Assembly (NCBI RefSeq): GCF_014207255.1
Contig: NZ_JACHCZ010000002.1
Span: 496,001-560,000 of the forward strand
Length of the DNA stretch: 64,000 bases
Direction of reading: 5' to 3'
Origin: Pseudomonas sp. JAI120
Lineage (GTDB): Bacteria; Pseudomonadota; Gammaproteobacteria; Pseudomonadales; Pseudomonadaceae
Shown here: positions 17,435 through 25,822 of the stretch, in pieces
Numbering within the stretch: position 1 is the first letter of the stretch
Layout: each line of letters opens with the position of its first letter
Program-made: the position numbers and the translations under genes
Notes under the pieces: model-generated
The model's input: only the letters and a program-made list of their open reading frames with translations
What the model was told of the DNA's origin: nothing
Databases searched by the model: none

Positions 17435-17481
17435 CTTGCAATTGCAGTGTGCGAAAAGACGCACGCTGCCAATCAACGCAT

Positions 17482-17703
17482 TCAGTGGCTGATGAGGGTG
17501 TTTGTGTTGCTATTCTGAATCGTGATACCGCTTGTGGGTTGTACTGGCCTGAAGTTAATCGAATTTCTTTCCATATTCGATACCCTTTCCTCCAGATCAC
17601 GCTTATTTCGACCTGAGTTGCAATCGTTGCACGTTTGCGATGGTTGACTGCCACCCAACAATGCACCAAACGCCATGTACATGCTGCCCAATGCCTGTAG
17701 CAT
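17482..17703 (-). CDS. Small orphan protein under an HrpL-type promoter (candidate type III substrate)
   Basis: 73 residues, no recognised family. The N-terminus (MLQALGSMYMAFGALLGG) is hydrophobic and free of acidic residues until Asp27. A CxxC pair (Cys25, Cys28) follows, then a charged helical stretch RDLEERVSNMERN and a C-terminus rich in Asn, Ser and Thr. The ATG is preceded by GAGGCGG about 10 bases upstream. An exact HrpL-type promoter lies 86 bases upstream and a terminator follows, so the gene is an isolated unit between lysE-like and mexK genes. An overlapping frame (ATG at 17729) could use the same transcript but has a less natural composition. Being translated is an inference from promoter, ribosome site and terminator. 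Confidence 0.6.
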   Translation of the reverse strand: MLQALGSMYMAFGALLGGSQPSQTCNDCNSGRNKRDLEERVSNMERNSINFRPVQPTSGITIQNSNTNTLISH

Positions 17704-17788
17704 CTTATTTCCGCCTCTATGAATGTCATGGAATCTTTATTCTGGCGATCAAACCGACCGAATAAAGTACCTGCCTGACAGGTAACCT

Positions 17789-17816
17789 TATGTGGCACGC
17801 GTGAGAAAAAGGTTCC
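17789..17816 (-). promoter_or_regulatory. HrpL-type promoter (hrp box), exact match
   Basis: On the minus strand: GGAACC (17811-17816), a 15-base spacer, CCACATA (17789-17795). This matches GGAACC-N15/16-CCACNNA in every fixed position. It points to the small gene at 17482-17703. Confidence 0.8.
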
Positions 17817-17844
17817 CCATCAGCGCGCCAAGTTACTCCAAGGC

Positions 17845-20800
17845 TTACACAACACCCTTCCTCACCCGGAACCACGCCGCGTACAACGCCGGCAAGAACA
17901 GCAGCGTCAACGCCGTCGCCACAATCAGCCCGCCCATGATCGCCACCGCCATCGGCCCGAAGAACACGCTGCGTGACAGCGGGATCATCGCCAGCACCGC
18001 TGCGAGGGCGGTCAGCACAATCGGGCGGAAACGCCGCACGGTAGCTTCGATAATCGCCTGCCACGGCGCCAGGCCGGCCTTGATATCCTGCTCGATCTGG
18101 TCCACCAGGATCACCGAATTGCGCATGATCATCCCAGACAGCGCGATGGTCCCGAGCATGGCCACGAAGCCGAAGGGCTGGCGGAACACCAGCAGGAACA
18201 GCGTCACACCAATCAGGCCCAACGGCGCGGTCAGAAAAACCATCGCGGAGCGTGAGAAGCTGCGCAGTTGCAGCATCAGCAAGGTCAGCACCACCACGAT
18301 AAACAGCGGCACACCGGCCTTCACCGAGTTCTGCCCGCGAGCGGAGTCCTCGACGGTGCCACCGACTTCCAGCAGGTAGCCATCCGGCAGTTCGGCGCGC
18401 ACGCCTTCAAGGGTTGGCAGGATCTGCTGCACCAGGGTCGCCGGTTGTTCCTTGCCGTAGATATCGGCGCGCACGGTCACCGTCGGCAGACGGTTGCGGT
18501 GCCAGATAATGCCCTCTTCAAAGCCGTATTCGAGAGTGGCGATCTGCGACAGGGCCACGCTTTTGCCGTTGTCAGTCGGCACCGCCAGGCTGGGCAACAG
18601 CGACAACTCGGTGCGTTCGTGGACGGTGCCGCGCAGGAGGATTTCGATCAACTCGTTGTCCTCTCGGTATTGACTGACGCTGGAGCCGGTCAGTGAGCTT
18701 TGCAGGAATTTCGACAGGTTGGCGGTACTGACGCCGAGTGCGCGGGCGCGGTCCTGGTCGATATTGAGGTAGACGATCTTGCTCTGCTCTTCCCAGTCCA
18801 GGTGCACGTTGACCACGTGGGTATTTTCACGAACCTTGGCCGCGACTTTCCGCGCAAGGGCACGGACTTCCTCGATATGTTCGCCGGTTACGCGGAACTG
18901 CACCGGATAGCCCACGGGCGGGCCGTTCTCCAGGCGGGTGACACGGGAGCGCAGGTCGGGAAATTGTTCGTTAAGCGTTTCGATCAGCCAGGTGCGCAGG
19001 CTTTCGCGTCCCTCGATAGTTTTAGCCAACACCACGAACTGCGCAAAACTGGCCGCTGGCAGTTGCTGGTCCAGTGGCAGGTAGAAACGCGGCGAACCGG
19101 TGCCGACGTAGGCCACATAGTTATCAATGCCGGCGTGCTCCTTGAGCAAGGCTTCCAGGCGCTTGACCTGGTCGGCAGTGTTGCTCAGGGAAGCGCCTTC
19201 AGCCAGTTTCAGGTCGACCATCAGTTCCAGGCGGCCCGAGGCCGGGAAGAACTGTTGTGGCACAAAGCGAAACAACGCCACCGAGCCGATAAACAGCAGC
19301 AACGTCAGCACAATCACGGTTTTGCGCCGACGCACGCACCACTCCACCAAGCGTCTTACACGTTGGTAGAACGGCGTGCCGTAGGGATCCGGACCATCGG
19401 TGCCGTGTTTGGCCGCGTGAATCTTCGCCAGGTCCGGCAGGAGTTTTTCCCCCAGGTACGGCACAAACACCACGGCGGCGACCCATGAGGCGAGCAACGC
19501 GATGGTCACCACCTGGAAAATCGAGCGCGTGTATTCACCTGTGCTCGACTGCGCAGTAGCAATCGGCAGGAAGCCGGCCGCCGTGATCAGCGTGCCGGTG
19601 AGCATCGGGAAGGCCGTGCTGGTCCAGGCAAAACTGGCAGCCTTGAGCCGGTCGTAGCCCTGCTCCATTTTGATTGCCATCATTTCCACGGCGATGATCG
19701 CGTCATCCACCAGCAAGCCGAGGGCCAATACCAGCGCACCGAGGGAGATCTTGTGCAGGCCAATGCCGAGGTAATACATGGTGGCAAAGGTCATTGCCAG
19801 CACCAGCGGTATCGCCAGGGCTACGACCATGCCAGTGCGTACGCCGAGGGAGAAGAAGCTCACCAGCAAGACAATCGCCAACGCCTCGGCCAACACCTGC
19901 ACAAATTCGCCGACGCCGGTTTTTACCGCTGCCGGTTGGTCTGACACCTTGCGCAGCTCCATGCCCGCCGGAAGGTTCTTTTGCAAGCGTGCGAATTCGC
20001 CTTCAAGAGCCTTGCCCAGCACCAGAATATCGCCGCCATCCCGCATGGCCACGGCCAGTCCGATAGCATCCGCCCCCATGTAACGCATGCGCGGCGCCGG
20101 TGGATCGTTGAAACCGCGGTGAATGTCGGCTACATCGCCGATGCGGAAGGTTCGATCACCGACACGAATAGGAAAGTTACGGATCTCTTCCACCGTCTTG
20201 AAGTTACCCGACACACGCAGTTGCACACGCTCGCTCGGGGTTTCAAAGAAGCCGGCAGTGGACACCGCGTTCTGCTCCTGCAACGCCTGCTGTACAGCGG
20301 CCAACGGCAGGCCGAGGGTGGCGAGCTTGAGGTTGGACAGCTCGATCCAGATCTTCTCATCCTGTAGGCCAAGTAACTCGACCTTGCCCACATCCGCCAC
20401 CCGTTGCAGCTGAATCTGGATGCGGTCGGCGTAGTCCTTAAGTACGGCATAGTCGAAGCCGTCGCCGGTCAGGGCGTAGATATTGCCGAAGGTGGTGCCG
20501 AACTCGTCGTTGAAAAACGGCCCCTGGATATCCGGCGGCAAGGTTTGCCGGATGTCGCTGATCTTCTTGCGCACCTGGTACCACAGCTCAGGAATCTTCA
20601 CAGAGTGCATGGAGTCGCGCGCAATGAAGGTGACGGTGGACTCTCCTGGGCGAGAGAAGGAGACGATGCGCTCGTATTCGCCGGTCTCCATCAGTTTTTT
20701 CTCGATGCGCTCGGTGACCTGGCGCGAGACTTCCTGGGCCGTAGCGCCGGGCCAGTTGGTCTTGATCACCATGGCTTTGAAGGTGAACGGTGGGTCTTCG

Positions 20801-20910
20801 CTTTGCCCCAGCTTGGTATAGGACAAGGTACCGACCACAGCCAGCAGGATCATCAGGAACAGTACGATCTGGCGGTTACGCAACGCCCATTCGGAAAGAT
20901 TGAAAGCCAT
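17845..20910 (-). CDS. mexK: RND multidrug efflux permease, MexK-like
   Basis: 1021 residues, the inner-membrane proton-driven pump of a tripartite efflux system. It shows the RND duplicated layout: a first helix (about 11-30), a large periplasmic loop (about 35-335), helices TM2-6 with LGLLVDDAIIAVEMM holding the two TM4 aspartates of the proton relay, then TM7, a second loop and TM8-12. It is co-transcribed with the adaptor mexJ, whose stop is 6 bases upstream. The order mexL-divergent-mexJK matches P. aeruginosa, where MexJK exports triclosan and, with OprM, erythromycin. No outer-membrane channel gene follows, as in mexJK. Convergent overlap with neighbours is absent. Confidence 0.88.
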   Translation of the reverse strand: MAFNLSEWALRNRQIVLFLMILLAVVGTLSYTKLGQSEDPPFTFKAMVIKTNWPGATAQEVSRQVTERIEKKLMETGEYERIVSFSRPGESTVTFIARDSMHSVKIPELWYQVRKKISDIRQTLPPDIQGPFFNDEFGTTFGNIYALTGDGFDYAVLKDYADRIQIQLQRVADVGKVELLGLQDEKIWIELSNLKLATLGLPLAAVQQALQEQNAVSTAGFFETPSERVQLRVSGNFKTVEEIRNFPIRVGDRTFRIGDVADIHRGFNDPPAPRMRYMGADAIGLAVAMRDGGDILVLGKALEGEFARLQKNLPAGMELRKVSDQPAAVKTGVGEFVQVLAEALAIVLLVSFFSLGVRTGMVVALAIPLVLAMTFATMYYLGIGLHKISLGALVLALGLLVDDAIIAVEMMAIKMEQGYDRLKAASFAWTSTAFPMLTGTLITAAGFLPIATAQSSTGEYTRSIFQVVTIALLASWVAAVVFVPYLGEKLLPDLAKIHAAKHGTDGPDPYGTPFYQRVRRLVEWCVRRRKTVIVLTLLLFIGSVALFRFVPQQFFPASGRLELMVDLKLAEGASLSNTADQVKRLEALLKEHAGIDNYVAYVGTGSPRFYLPLDQQLPAASFAQFVVLAKTIEGRESLRTWLIETLNEQFPDLRSRVTRLENGPPVGYPVQFRVTGEHIEEVRALARKVAAKVRENTHVVNVHLDWEEQSKIVYLNIDQDRARALGVSTANLSKFLQSSLTGSSVSQYREDNELIEILLRGTVHERTELSLLPSLAVPTDNGKSVALSQIATLEYGFEEGIIWHRNRLPTVTVRADIYGKEQPATLVQQILPTLEGVRAELPDGYLLEVGGTVEDSARGQNSVKAGVPLFIVVVLTLLMLQLRSFSRSAMVFLTAPLGLIGVTLFLLVFRQPFGFVAMLGTIALSGMIMRNSVILVDQIEQDIKAGLAPWQAIIEATVRRFRPIVLTALAAVLAMIPLSRSVFFGPMAVAIMGGLIVATALTLLFLPALYAAWFRVRKGVV

Positions 20911-20916
20911 CGGGGA

Positions 20917-22017
20917 CTACTCCTTGGCCGCCAGGTTCACTATACGGTTGGAGCCATCCACCGGGCGCACTTGCTGGCCCTCATGGAGTACATGCACGCC
21001 TGCTGCGACCACCCAGTCGGTGGGGGTCAAGCCTTCCAGCACTGGTACGGTTTTTTCGCCGAAGGCACCGATGCGTACCGGTGTGCGCTTGAGGGTGTTG
21101 TCCGGCTGTACACGCCAGACGTAGGACGCACCGTTCTCCGCACTCAGGGCAGACAGCGGCACCGACAGCGGAATAACTCCATCGGTCTGTATGAATACGC
21201 GAGCGCTTTGACCCAGTTCCGCCGGGACTTTGCCGCCGGTGAAGGCAACGCGAGCCGCGAAGGTGCGCGATTTTGGATCAGCCGCAGGCGACAGTTCACG
21301 AATGCGCCCGGTGAAACGCTGGTCCGGTTGGCTCCACAATTCCACGGCTACCGGCTGACCGATCTTGAAACGCCCAAACCCTTGCTCAGGCAGGCTGATG
21401 AGCACTTCACGCTCGCCATCGGTGGCCAGGGTGAACACGGTCTGGCCAGCGGACACCACCTGGCCGACTTCCACCGCGCGCTTGGCGACGACGCCATCCT
21501 GGGGGGCGCGCAGGACGGAGTAACCGGCCTGGTTACTGGCCACGTCGAACTCGGCCTTGATCTGCTTGAGACGCGCTTCGCCGGAACGGTAAAGGTTTTC
21601 GGAATTGTCGTACTGGGAACGGCTGACCATCTGACGGTCCATCAGGGTCTTGTAGCGATCACGCTCGGCGCGCACGAGGCTCAGGTTGGCCTCGGCAGCG
21701 GCCACCTGGGCACGGGCGGCCTCCAGTTGCAGGCGCACATCCTGAGGATCCAGTTCCGCCAGCGCCTGGTTGGCCTTGACCCGCTCGCCCTCCTCCACCA
21801 GACGCTTGCTGACTTTGCCGCCGATGCGAAAGGCCAGGTCCGGCTCATAACGAGCGCGTACTTCACCCGGGTAGCTGTCCGTCGCCTGAGCCGAGGGCTG
21901 CGGCTGCACCACCATGGCCGGGCGGACGGTAGTCTGGATCGGGTCTTCATGGCCGCAAGCGGCCAACAGGACGACCAGGCAGACAGGCAACGCAAAGGGC
22001 AGGAAAGTGCTGCGCAT
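20917..22017 (-). CDS. mexJ: RND efflux membrane-fusion lipoprotein, MexJ-like
   Basis: 366 residues. The lipoprotein signal ends LLAAC with Cys21. After it come the beta-barrel and lipoyl half motifs (ALAELDPQDVRLQLEAAR), an alpha-hairpin (about 95-155), and the second lipoyl half LRAPQDGVVAKRAVEVGQVV. It bridges the permease and the outer-membrane channel. First gene of the mexJK operon, read away from the operator region at 22055-22099. The length agrees with MexJ. Confidence 0.88.
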   Translation of the reverse strand: MRSTFLPFALPVCLVVLLAACGHEDPIQTTVRPAMVVQPQPSAQATDSYPGEVRARYEPDLAFRIGGKVSKRLVEEGERVKANQALAELDPQDVRLQLEAARAQVAAAEANLSLVRAERDRYKTLMDRQMVSRSQYDNSENLYRSGEARLKQIKAEFDVASNQAGYSVLRAPQDGVVAKRAVEVGQVVSAGQTVFTLATDGEREVLISLPEQGFGRFKIGQPVAVELWSQPDQRFTGRIRELSPAADPKSRTFAARVAFTGGKVPAELGQSARVFIQTDGVIPLSVPLSALSAENGASYVWRVQPDNTLKRTPVRIGAFGEKTVPVLEGLTPTDWVVAAGVHVLHEGQQVRPVDGSNRIVNLAAKE

Positions 22018-22054
22018 GCTGAAGGACCTTTCGCAAATGAAGCTAGGAATAATT

Positions 22055-22099
22055 ATACTGGCCGGTATGTTATTAATACCAAACTCACCAGTCCAGTAT
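22055..22099. promoter_or_regulatory. Dyad operator region between mexJ and mexL
   Basis: Within the 93-base divergent intergenic region, ATACTGG (22055-22061) pairs with CCAGTAT (22093-22099), and an inner GGTAT (22064-22068) pairs with ATACC (22076-22080). Nested dyads like these suit a TetR-family dimer, and the position lets one repressor control both mexL and mexJK. Binding by MexL is inferred from position and from its known role in P. aeruginosa. Confidence 0.65.
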
Positions 22100-22110
22100 T
22101 AAAGGTGAAA

Positions 22111-22746
22111 ATGTCCGACAATCGTGTAAACACCAATAGCCCTGGGCGTCCCAAGGACATGGCAAAACGCCAGGCTATCCTCTCGGCAGCGAAAACCCTG
22201 TTCTTGAGCAATGGCTACGCCAACACCAGCATGGATGCCGTGGCCCTTGAGGCCGGCGTGTCGAAACTGACCGTCTACAGTCACTTCACCGACAAAGAAA
22301 CCTTGTTCACCGCCGCCGTGGTGGCCAAGTGCGAGGAACAGTTGCCGGTGATGTACTTCGAACTGCCCGAAGGCATGCCGGTGGAAACGGTATTGTTGAA
22401 TATCGGGCGGGGGTTCCATCGGCTGATCAACAGTGAAGAGTCGGTGAACCTGCATCGCCTGATGATGACCACCGGCAATCAGGACGTGAAACTCTCCCAA
22501 ATCTTCTTTGAAGCCGGACCCATGCGCATGCTCCAGGGCATGGAACGCCTGCTCGGCAAGATTGACCAGAGCGGCGCCCTGAGCATCGACAGACCGCTTA
22601 CCGCGGCCGAGCACTTCTTCTGCCTGCTCAAGGGCACGGCGAACTTTTGCCTGCTTTATGGCTGTGGGGGGCGACTGAGTGAAGAAGCCGCCGAAGCCCA
22701 TGTGCAGGAGGTGGTGGGGTTGTTTATGCGGGCCTATAGGCCTTGA
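22111..22746 (+). CDS. mexL: TetR-family repressor, MexL-like
   Basis: 211 residues. The N-terminal helix-turn-helix is seen in MDAVALEAGVSKLTVYSHF (about residues 45-63), preceded by the GRPKDMAKRQAIL lead-in. The C-terminal ligand and dimer domain is of the AefR/MexL type. In P. aeruginosa MexL represses mexJK and itself, and the divergent layout here is the same. The reading frame is open far upstream on this strand, but the ATG at 22111 after AAAGGTGAAA is the natural start; the upstream open frame is only the antisense of mexJ and mexK. Confidence 0.88.
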   Translation: MSDNRVNTNSPGRPKDMAKRQAILSAAKTLFLSNGYANTSMDAVALEAGVSKLTVYSHFTDKETLFTAAVVAKCEEQLPVMYFELPEGMPVETVLLNIGRGFHRLINSEESVNLHRLMMTTGNQDVKLSQIFFEAGPMRMLQGMERLLGKIDQSGALSIDRPLTAAEHFFCLLKGTANFCLLYGCGGRLSEEAAEAHVQEVVGLFMRAYRP

Positions 22747-22776
22747 GCGGGCTCGCTACAAGTTCTTGCGTACCTT

Positions 22777-23559
22777 TTAAGGCTTGAGTGCTTTCTTGGG
22801 ATAAATGTCATACCGGCTGGACTTGCCATCCAGCGCATGGCTCGGCTTGGGCCCCTCGATGCAGGGCGCCTTGCGCGGGCGCTTCACCACCACGCGGTGG
22901 CTGGCCAGGGCCAGGGCGGCGGCCAGCAAGGCCGGTGCGTCCGGGTCATCGCCCACCAGCGGGCGGAACAGGCGCATTTCTTTCTTCACCAGGGCGGTTT
23001 TCTCACGGTGAGGGAACATCGGGTCGAGGTAAATCACCTGGGGCGGCTCCCCTTGCCAATTGAGCATCACGTCAATGGAGTTGCCCTTGAGCAGCTTCAT
23101 GCGCGCGACGATGGGCGCCACCTCAAAATCCTGCGCGCCGCGCGCCAGGCCATCTTCGAGCAAGGCACCGATCAGCGGTTGGCGCTCGATCAGGCTCATC
23201 TCGCAGCCCAGGCTGGCCAGCACGAACGCGTCCTTGCCCAGACCGGCCGTGGCATCCAATACACAAGGGCGCACGCCTTGGGCAATGCCCACGGCCTTGG
23301 CAATCATCTGCCCGCTGCCGCCACCATATAGCCGCCGGTGAGCCGCGCCGCCTTCGACAAAGTCCACCCGCACCGGACCCGGCGCGTCAGGCCCAAGCTG
23401 CTGCAGTTGCAGGCCGTGCTCCCCTACCTGCAGGGAAAAATCCGCCTCCGCGAGCTGTAAAGGCAAGCCGAGCTGTTCAGCCCACTGCTCGGCCCGGGCC
23501 TGGAAACCTTCGCCCAAGGCCTCGACCTGGATGCGGCTGGCCGCTGGTTGTTCGCTCAT
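22777..23559 (-). CDS. rsmJ: 16S rRNA (guanine1516-N2)-methyltransferase
   Basis: 260 residues. RsmJ (YhiQ) methylates G1516 in the 30S subunit. SAM motif I is [18 protein letters not shown], and the catalytic motif IV region is [20 protein letters not shown]. The N-terminal extension and the C-terminal [16 protein letters not shown] also fit. I use the ATG at 23559; a TTG at 23562 directly precedes it. It converges on mexL with 30 bases between the stops. Confidence 0.93.
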   Translation of the reverse strand: MSEQPAASRIQVEALGEGFQARAEQWAEQLGLPLQLAEADFSLQVGEHGLQLQQLGPDAPGPVRVDFVEGGAAHRRLYGGGSGQMIAKAVGIAQGVRPCVLDATAGLGKDAFVLASLGCEMSLIERQPLIGALLEDGLARGAQDFEVAPIVARMKLLKGNSIDVMLNWQGEPPQVIYLDPMFPHREKTALVKKEMRLFRPLVGDDPDAPALLAAALALASHRVVVKRPRKAPCIEGPKPSHALDGKSSRYDIYPKKALKP

Positions 23560-23655
23560 CAATCGCTACGCTCAAAAATATTAAGGATCGGCAAACAACG
23601 GCCGATAAAAATAACAGTCAGGTATTTTGCCAGAGCTGAGCGTCGACCGAGAAAA

Positions 23656-24270
23656 ATGTCAGACATTCTCCCCCTAACCATCGGTGTACTGCCGACCCAC
23701 AACCACTACGGCCTGCGCAATACTCAAGCGCTGGCCGGGGTGAGTCATGTGTGGCAGGACTTCTTCGCCCGGGCGCTGGCCGAGCAGCTCGGTGAAACGC
23801 CGGACGCGCTCGCCGCCAAGGCACCGGCGGACCCGGCAGTAGAGCCCAGCGCCGGCGCAGACCTGTTGTCGCAGATCCTCACCCAGCGTGAGTGCGACGT
23901 CAAAGACACCGAGATCGCCCCACCTGAGCCGCTGTTCCTGCCCATCGCCGAATTCGAAACCGAGTTGCTGCCACCAGCCGCCACGCCATTCCCGCAGGAA
24001 GAAATCGTCGCTCAACAACGCCAGCAGAATTTCGAAAGCACTTGGGTTCGCCCCATCGTCCTGACTGCCGGCCAGCCGCTGCCTGAGCCCGGCCCGGCGC
24101 CGGAACCACGTCCTCTGCACTTGCCGATTGCCGAGTTCGAACTGGACCTGTTGCCACCACCTGCCACGCCTTACCCAACCGAAGAACTGCTGGCACAACA
24201 AAAGGCGCTGGACTTCGATTACCACTGGGCACGCCCACTGATCACCCACAACCTGCGCCTGGCGGCCTAG
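23656..24270 (+). CDS. Hypothetical protein with a tandem 43-residue repeat
   Basis: 204 residues, acidic and rich in Pro and Glu, with no signal peptide. Residues 93-135 and 154-196 are tandem copies of one unit beginning LxLPIAEFE, continuing LLPPxATP and ending WxRP; 25 of 43 positions are identical. The units are joined by a Pro-rich linker (PLPEPGPAPEPRP). The N-terminal part (HYGLRNTQALAGVSHVWQDF) differs. I recognise no family. It is divergent from rsmJ, and its TAG shares the palindrome CTAG with the stop of the convergent extensin-like gene. The ATG at 23656 follows GAGAAAA. Confidence 0.7.
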   Translation: MSDILPLTIGVLPTHNHYGLRNTQALAGVSHVWQDFFARALAEQLGETPDALAAKAPADPAVEPSAGADLLSQILTQRECDVKDTEIAPPEPLFLPIAEFETELLPPAATPFPQEEIVAQQRQQNFESTWVRPIVLTAGQPLPEPGPAPEPRPLHLPIAEFELDLLPPPATPYPTEELLAQQKALDFDYHWARPLITHNLRLAA

Positions 24271-24965
24271 CGACACACCCACCAACGGCCCATGTCCAGA
24301 TGGAAATGGTTGCGGTGCGCGGCGTTGTAGTCCGGGCTCAACACCACATTGAAATCATCACAGGCGCCATCGCGTACCTGGCGCAGGAACCGCGCACTGT
24401 CACCCTCCCCCGACCAATCCTTGAGCACGCTGATACTGCGCCCGTCCGCCAGGCGAAACCCGGCGATATCCAAGGCATTGGCCGACGCATGCTGGCTGAG
24501 CCGCCCTTCGGCACGGTTATACATGTTGCGACAGGCAAAGCTGCCCAGGTGATCGACCCGCGTCACGGCTTGGCCGAACACCGCCTGGGCCGCCGGCTGC
24601 AGGCTATGACGCTCGAACAGCGCGAACGCCACGGCCAACGGACAGCTGGCCAGAAAGCTGCTGCTTAATGCCACGTCTGCCCCCTGCACGCGCAAGGTAT
24701 TGCGCAGCGGACAGGCAGCGTCGGCGGGCGTGTCAGCCTGATGGCTGACACGCAGGCCAGCGGTTTTCAGCACCTGGTCGCACAGCGCGGGGTCGTCCTG
24801 CAGGCGTCCCAACTTGTAGCGGGTCAACAGGTTAGGGCTGGACCGTACATCCAGCGGCGACCAGGGGTTCCATTCAGCCGGCAATGGCAGCCAGCCACGC
24901 CATACACCCACGACAAATGCACCGCCGAGCACCAGCAGCGCACCCAGCACCCTGAAAAAACGCAC
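24267..24965 (-). CDS. Extensin-like C-terminal domain protein
   Basis: 232 residues. An N-terminal signal anchor (about residues 4-25), then an Extensin_2-type domain: LSSSFLASCPLAVAFALF, the RVDHLGSFACRNMY segment and the C-terminal FNVVLSPDYNAAHRNHFHLDM. The HASANALDIAGF stretch and the final HxNHFHxD resemble the metal site of peptidoglycan LAS/M15-like peptidases, so a cell-wall role is plausible. Several Cys are positioned for disulfides, which fits the periplasm. It ends on the upstream side of a CTAG shared with the convergent neighbour. Confidence 0.82.
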   Translation of the reverse strand: MRFFRVLGALLVLGGAFVVGVWRGWLPLPAEWNPWSPLDVRSSPNLLTRYKLGRLQDDPALCDQVLKTAGLRVSHQADTPADAACPLRNTLRVQGADVALSSSFLASCPLAVAFALFERHSLQPAAQAVFGQAVTRVDHLGSFACRNMYNRAEGRLSQHASANALDIAGFRLADGRSISVLKDWSGEGDSARFLRQVRDGACDDFNVVLSPDYNAAHRNHFHLDMGRWWVCR

Positions 24966-24968
24966 GGC

Positions 24969-25796
24969 TCAGTCCTTGAAGAACTGATTGGCCTTGCTGA
25001 AGGGCATCGAGCGCTCGGTAAAGCTGAAGGTGCCCAGCTCATACACTTCCTGGGCCGCTCGGTAGAATTCACCATAGGCCGCCAGTGCCATGGCCGAGCC
25101 CACGCTGATACGTTTTACCCCCATCGCGCTCAATTGCGCCACGTTGAGTTTCAGGCCGCCGGACATCAACACGTTCACCGGTTTTGGCGCCACGGCCTTG
25201 ACCACCGCGAGCACGTCCTCGGCACTGCGCAGGCCCGGCGCATAGAGCACGTCGGCACCGGCTTCGGCGTAGGCCTGCAGGCGGCGAATGGTGTCGGGCA
25301 GATCCACGCGACCATGCAGGAGGTTTTCCGCGCGAGCGGTCAGTGTGAAGGGGAATGGCAAGCTGCGGGCAGCGGCCACGGCAGCTTCCACGCGCTCTAC
25401 GGAGAGGTCGAAGGGATAGATTGGGTCGACGGCAATGCCGGTGGCATCCTCGATAGAGCCACCGACGATGCCGCTGCCGGCGGCACTCAGTATGGCCTGT
25501 GCACACCCTTCGGGGGTGTCGCTGAAACCGTTTTCCAGGTCGGCCGCCACCGGCAGCGCGGTAGCCTTGGCGATCATGGCGGCATTGCGCAAGGTGTCTT
25601 CCAGGGACAATGCCCCTTCCGCGTCCGGGCGCCCCAGGCTGAACGCATAACCTGCACTGGTCGTGGCCAGGGCTTCAAAGCCAAGGCTGGCGAGCATCAC
25701 GGCAGAGCCCGCGTCCCATGGATTGGGCATCACGAAGGCGCGGTCGCGCTCATGCAAGGCCTTGAAGGTTTCGGCGCGAAGGGTTTGGGCATCCAT
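24969..25796 (-). CDS. Isocitrate lyase/PEP mutase superfamily protein
   Basis: 275 residues, a TIM barrel of the ICL/PEPM superfamily. Landmarks: VMPNPWDAGSAVMLASLGF at the start, ADLENGFSD, and GGSIEDATG, whose acidic residues bind Mg2+. The KKCGH-type catalytic loop of true isocitrate and methylisocitrate lyases is not seen, so the reaction is undefined; oxaloacetate-type hydrolases and phosphonopyruvate-type enzymes are in this group. The ATG at 25796 has AGGAGT eight bases upstream. It sits 3 bases before the extensin-like gene and is likely co-transcribed with it. Confidence 0.85.
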   Translation of the reverse strand: MDAQTLRAETFKALHERDRAFVMPNPWDAGSAVMLASLGFEALATTSAGYAFSLGRPDAEGALSLEDTLRNAAMIAKATALPVAADLENGFSDTPEGCAQAILSAAGSGIVGGSIEDATGIAVDPIYPFDLSVERVEAAVAAARSLPFPFTLTARAENLLHGRVDLPDTIRRLQAYAEAGADVLYAPGLRSAEDVLAVVKAVAPKPVNVLMSGGLKLNVAQLSAMGVKRISVGSAMALAAYGEFYRAAQEVYELGTFSFTERSMPFSKANQFFKD

Positions 25797-25822
25797 GACT
25801 GACTCCTGGCGGGAATAGAGCC

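Noticed and set aside
17391..17798. A 135-codon minus-strand frame overlapping the 73-codon orphan
   Set aside because: Its first codons overlap the hrp box, so it cannot be fully transcribed from it; Trp/Arg-rich composition looks noncoding. The version starting at 17729 is kept only as an alternative in the finding.
20404..22110. A long open extension upstream of mexL on the plus strand
   Set aside because: It is antisense to mexJ and mexK; only the part from 22111 looks like a TetR protein.
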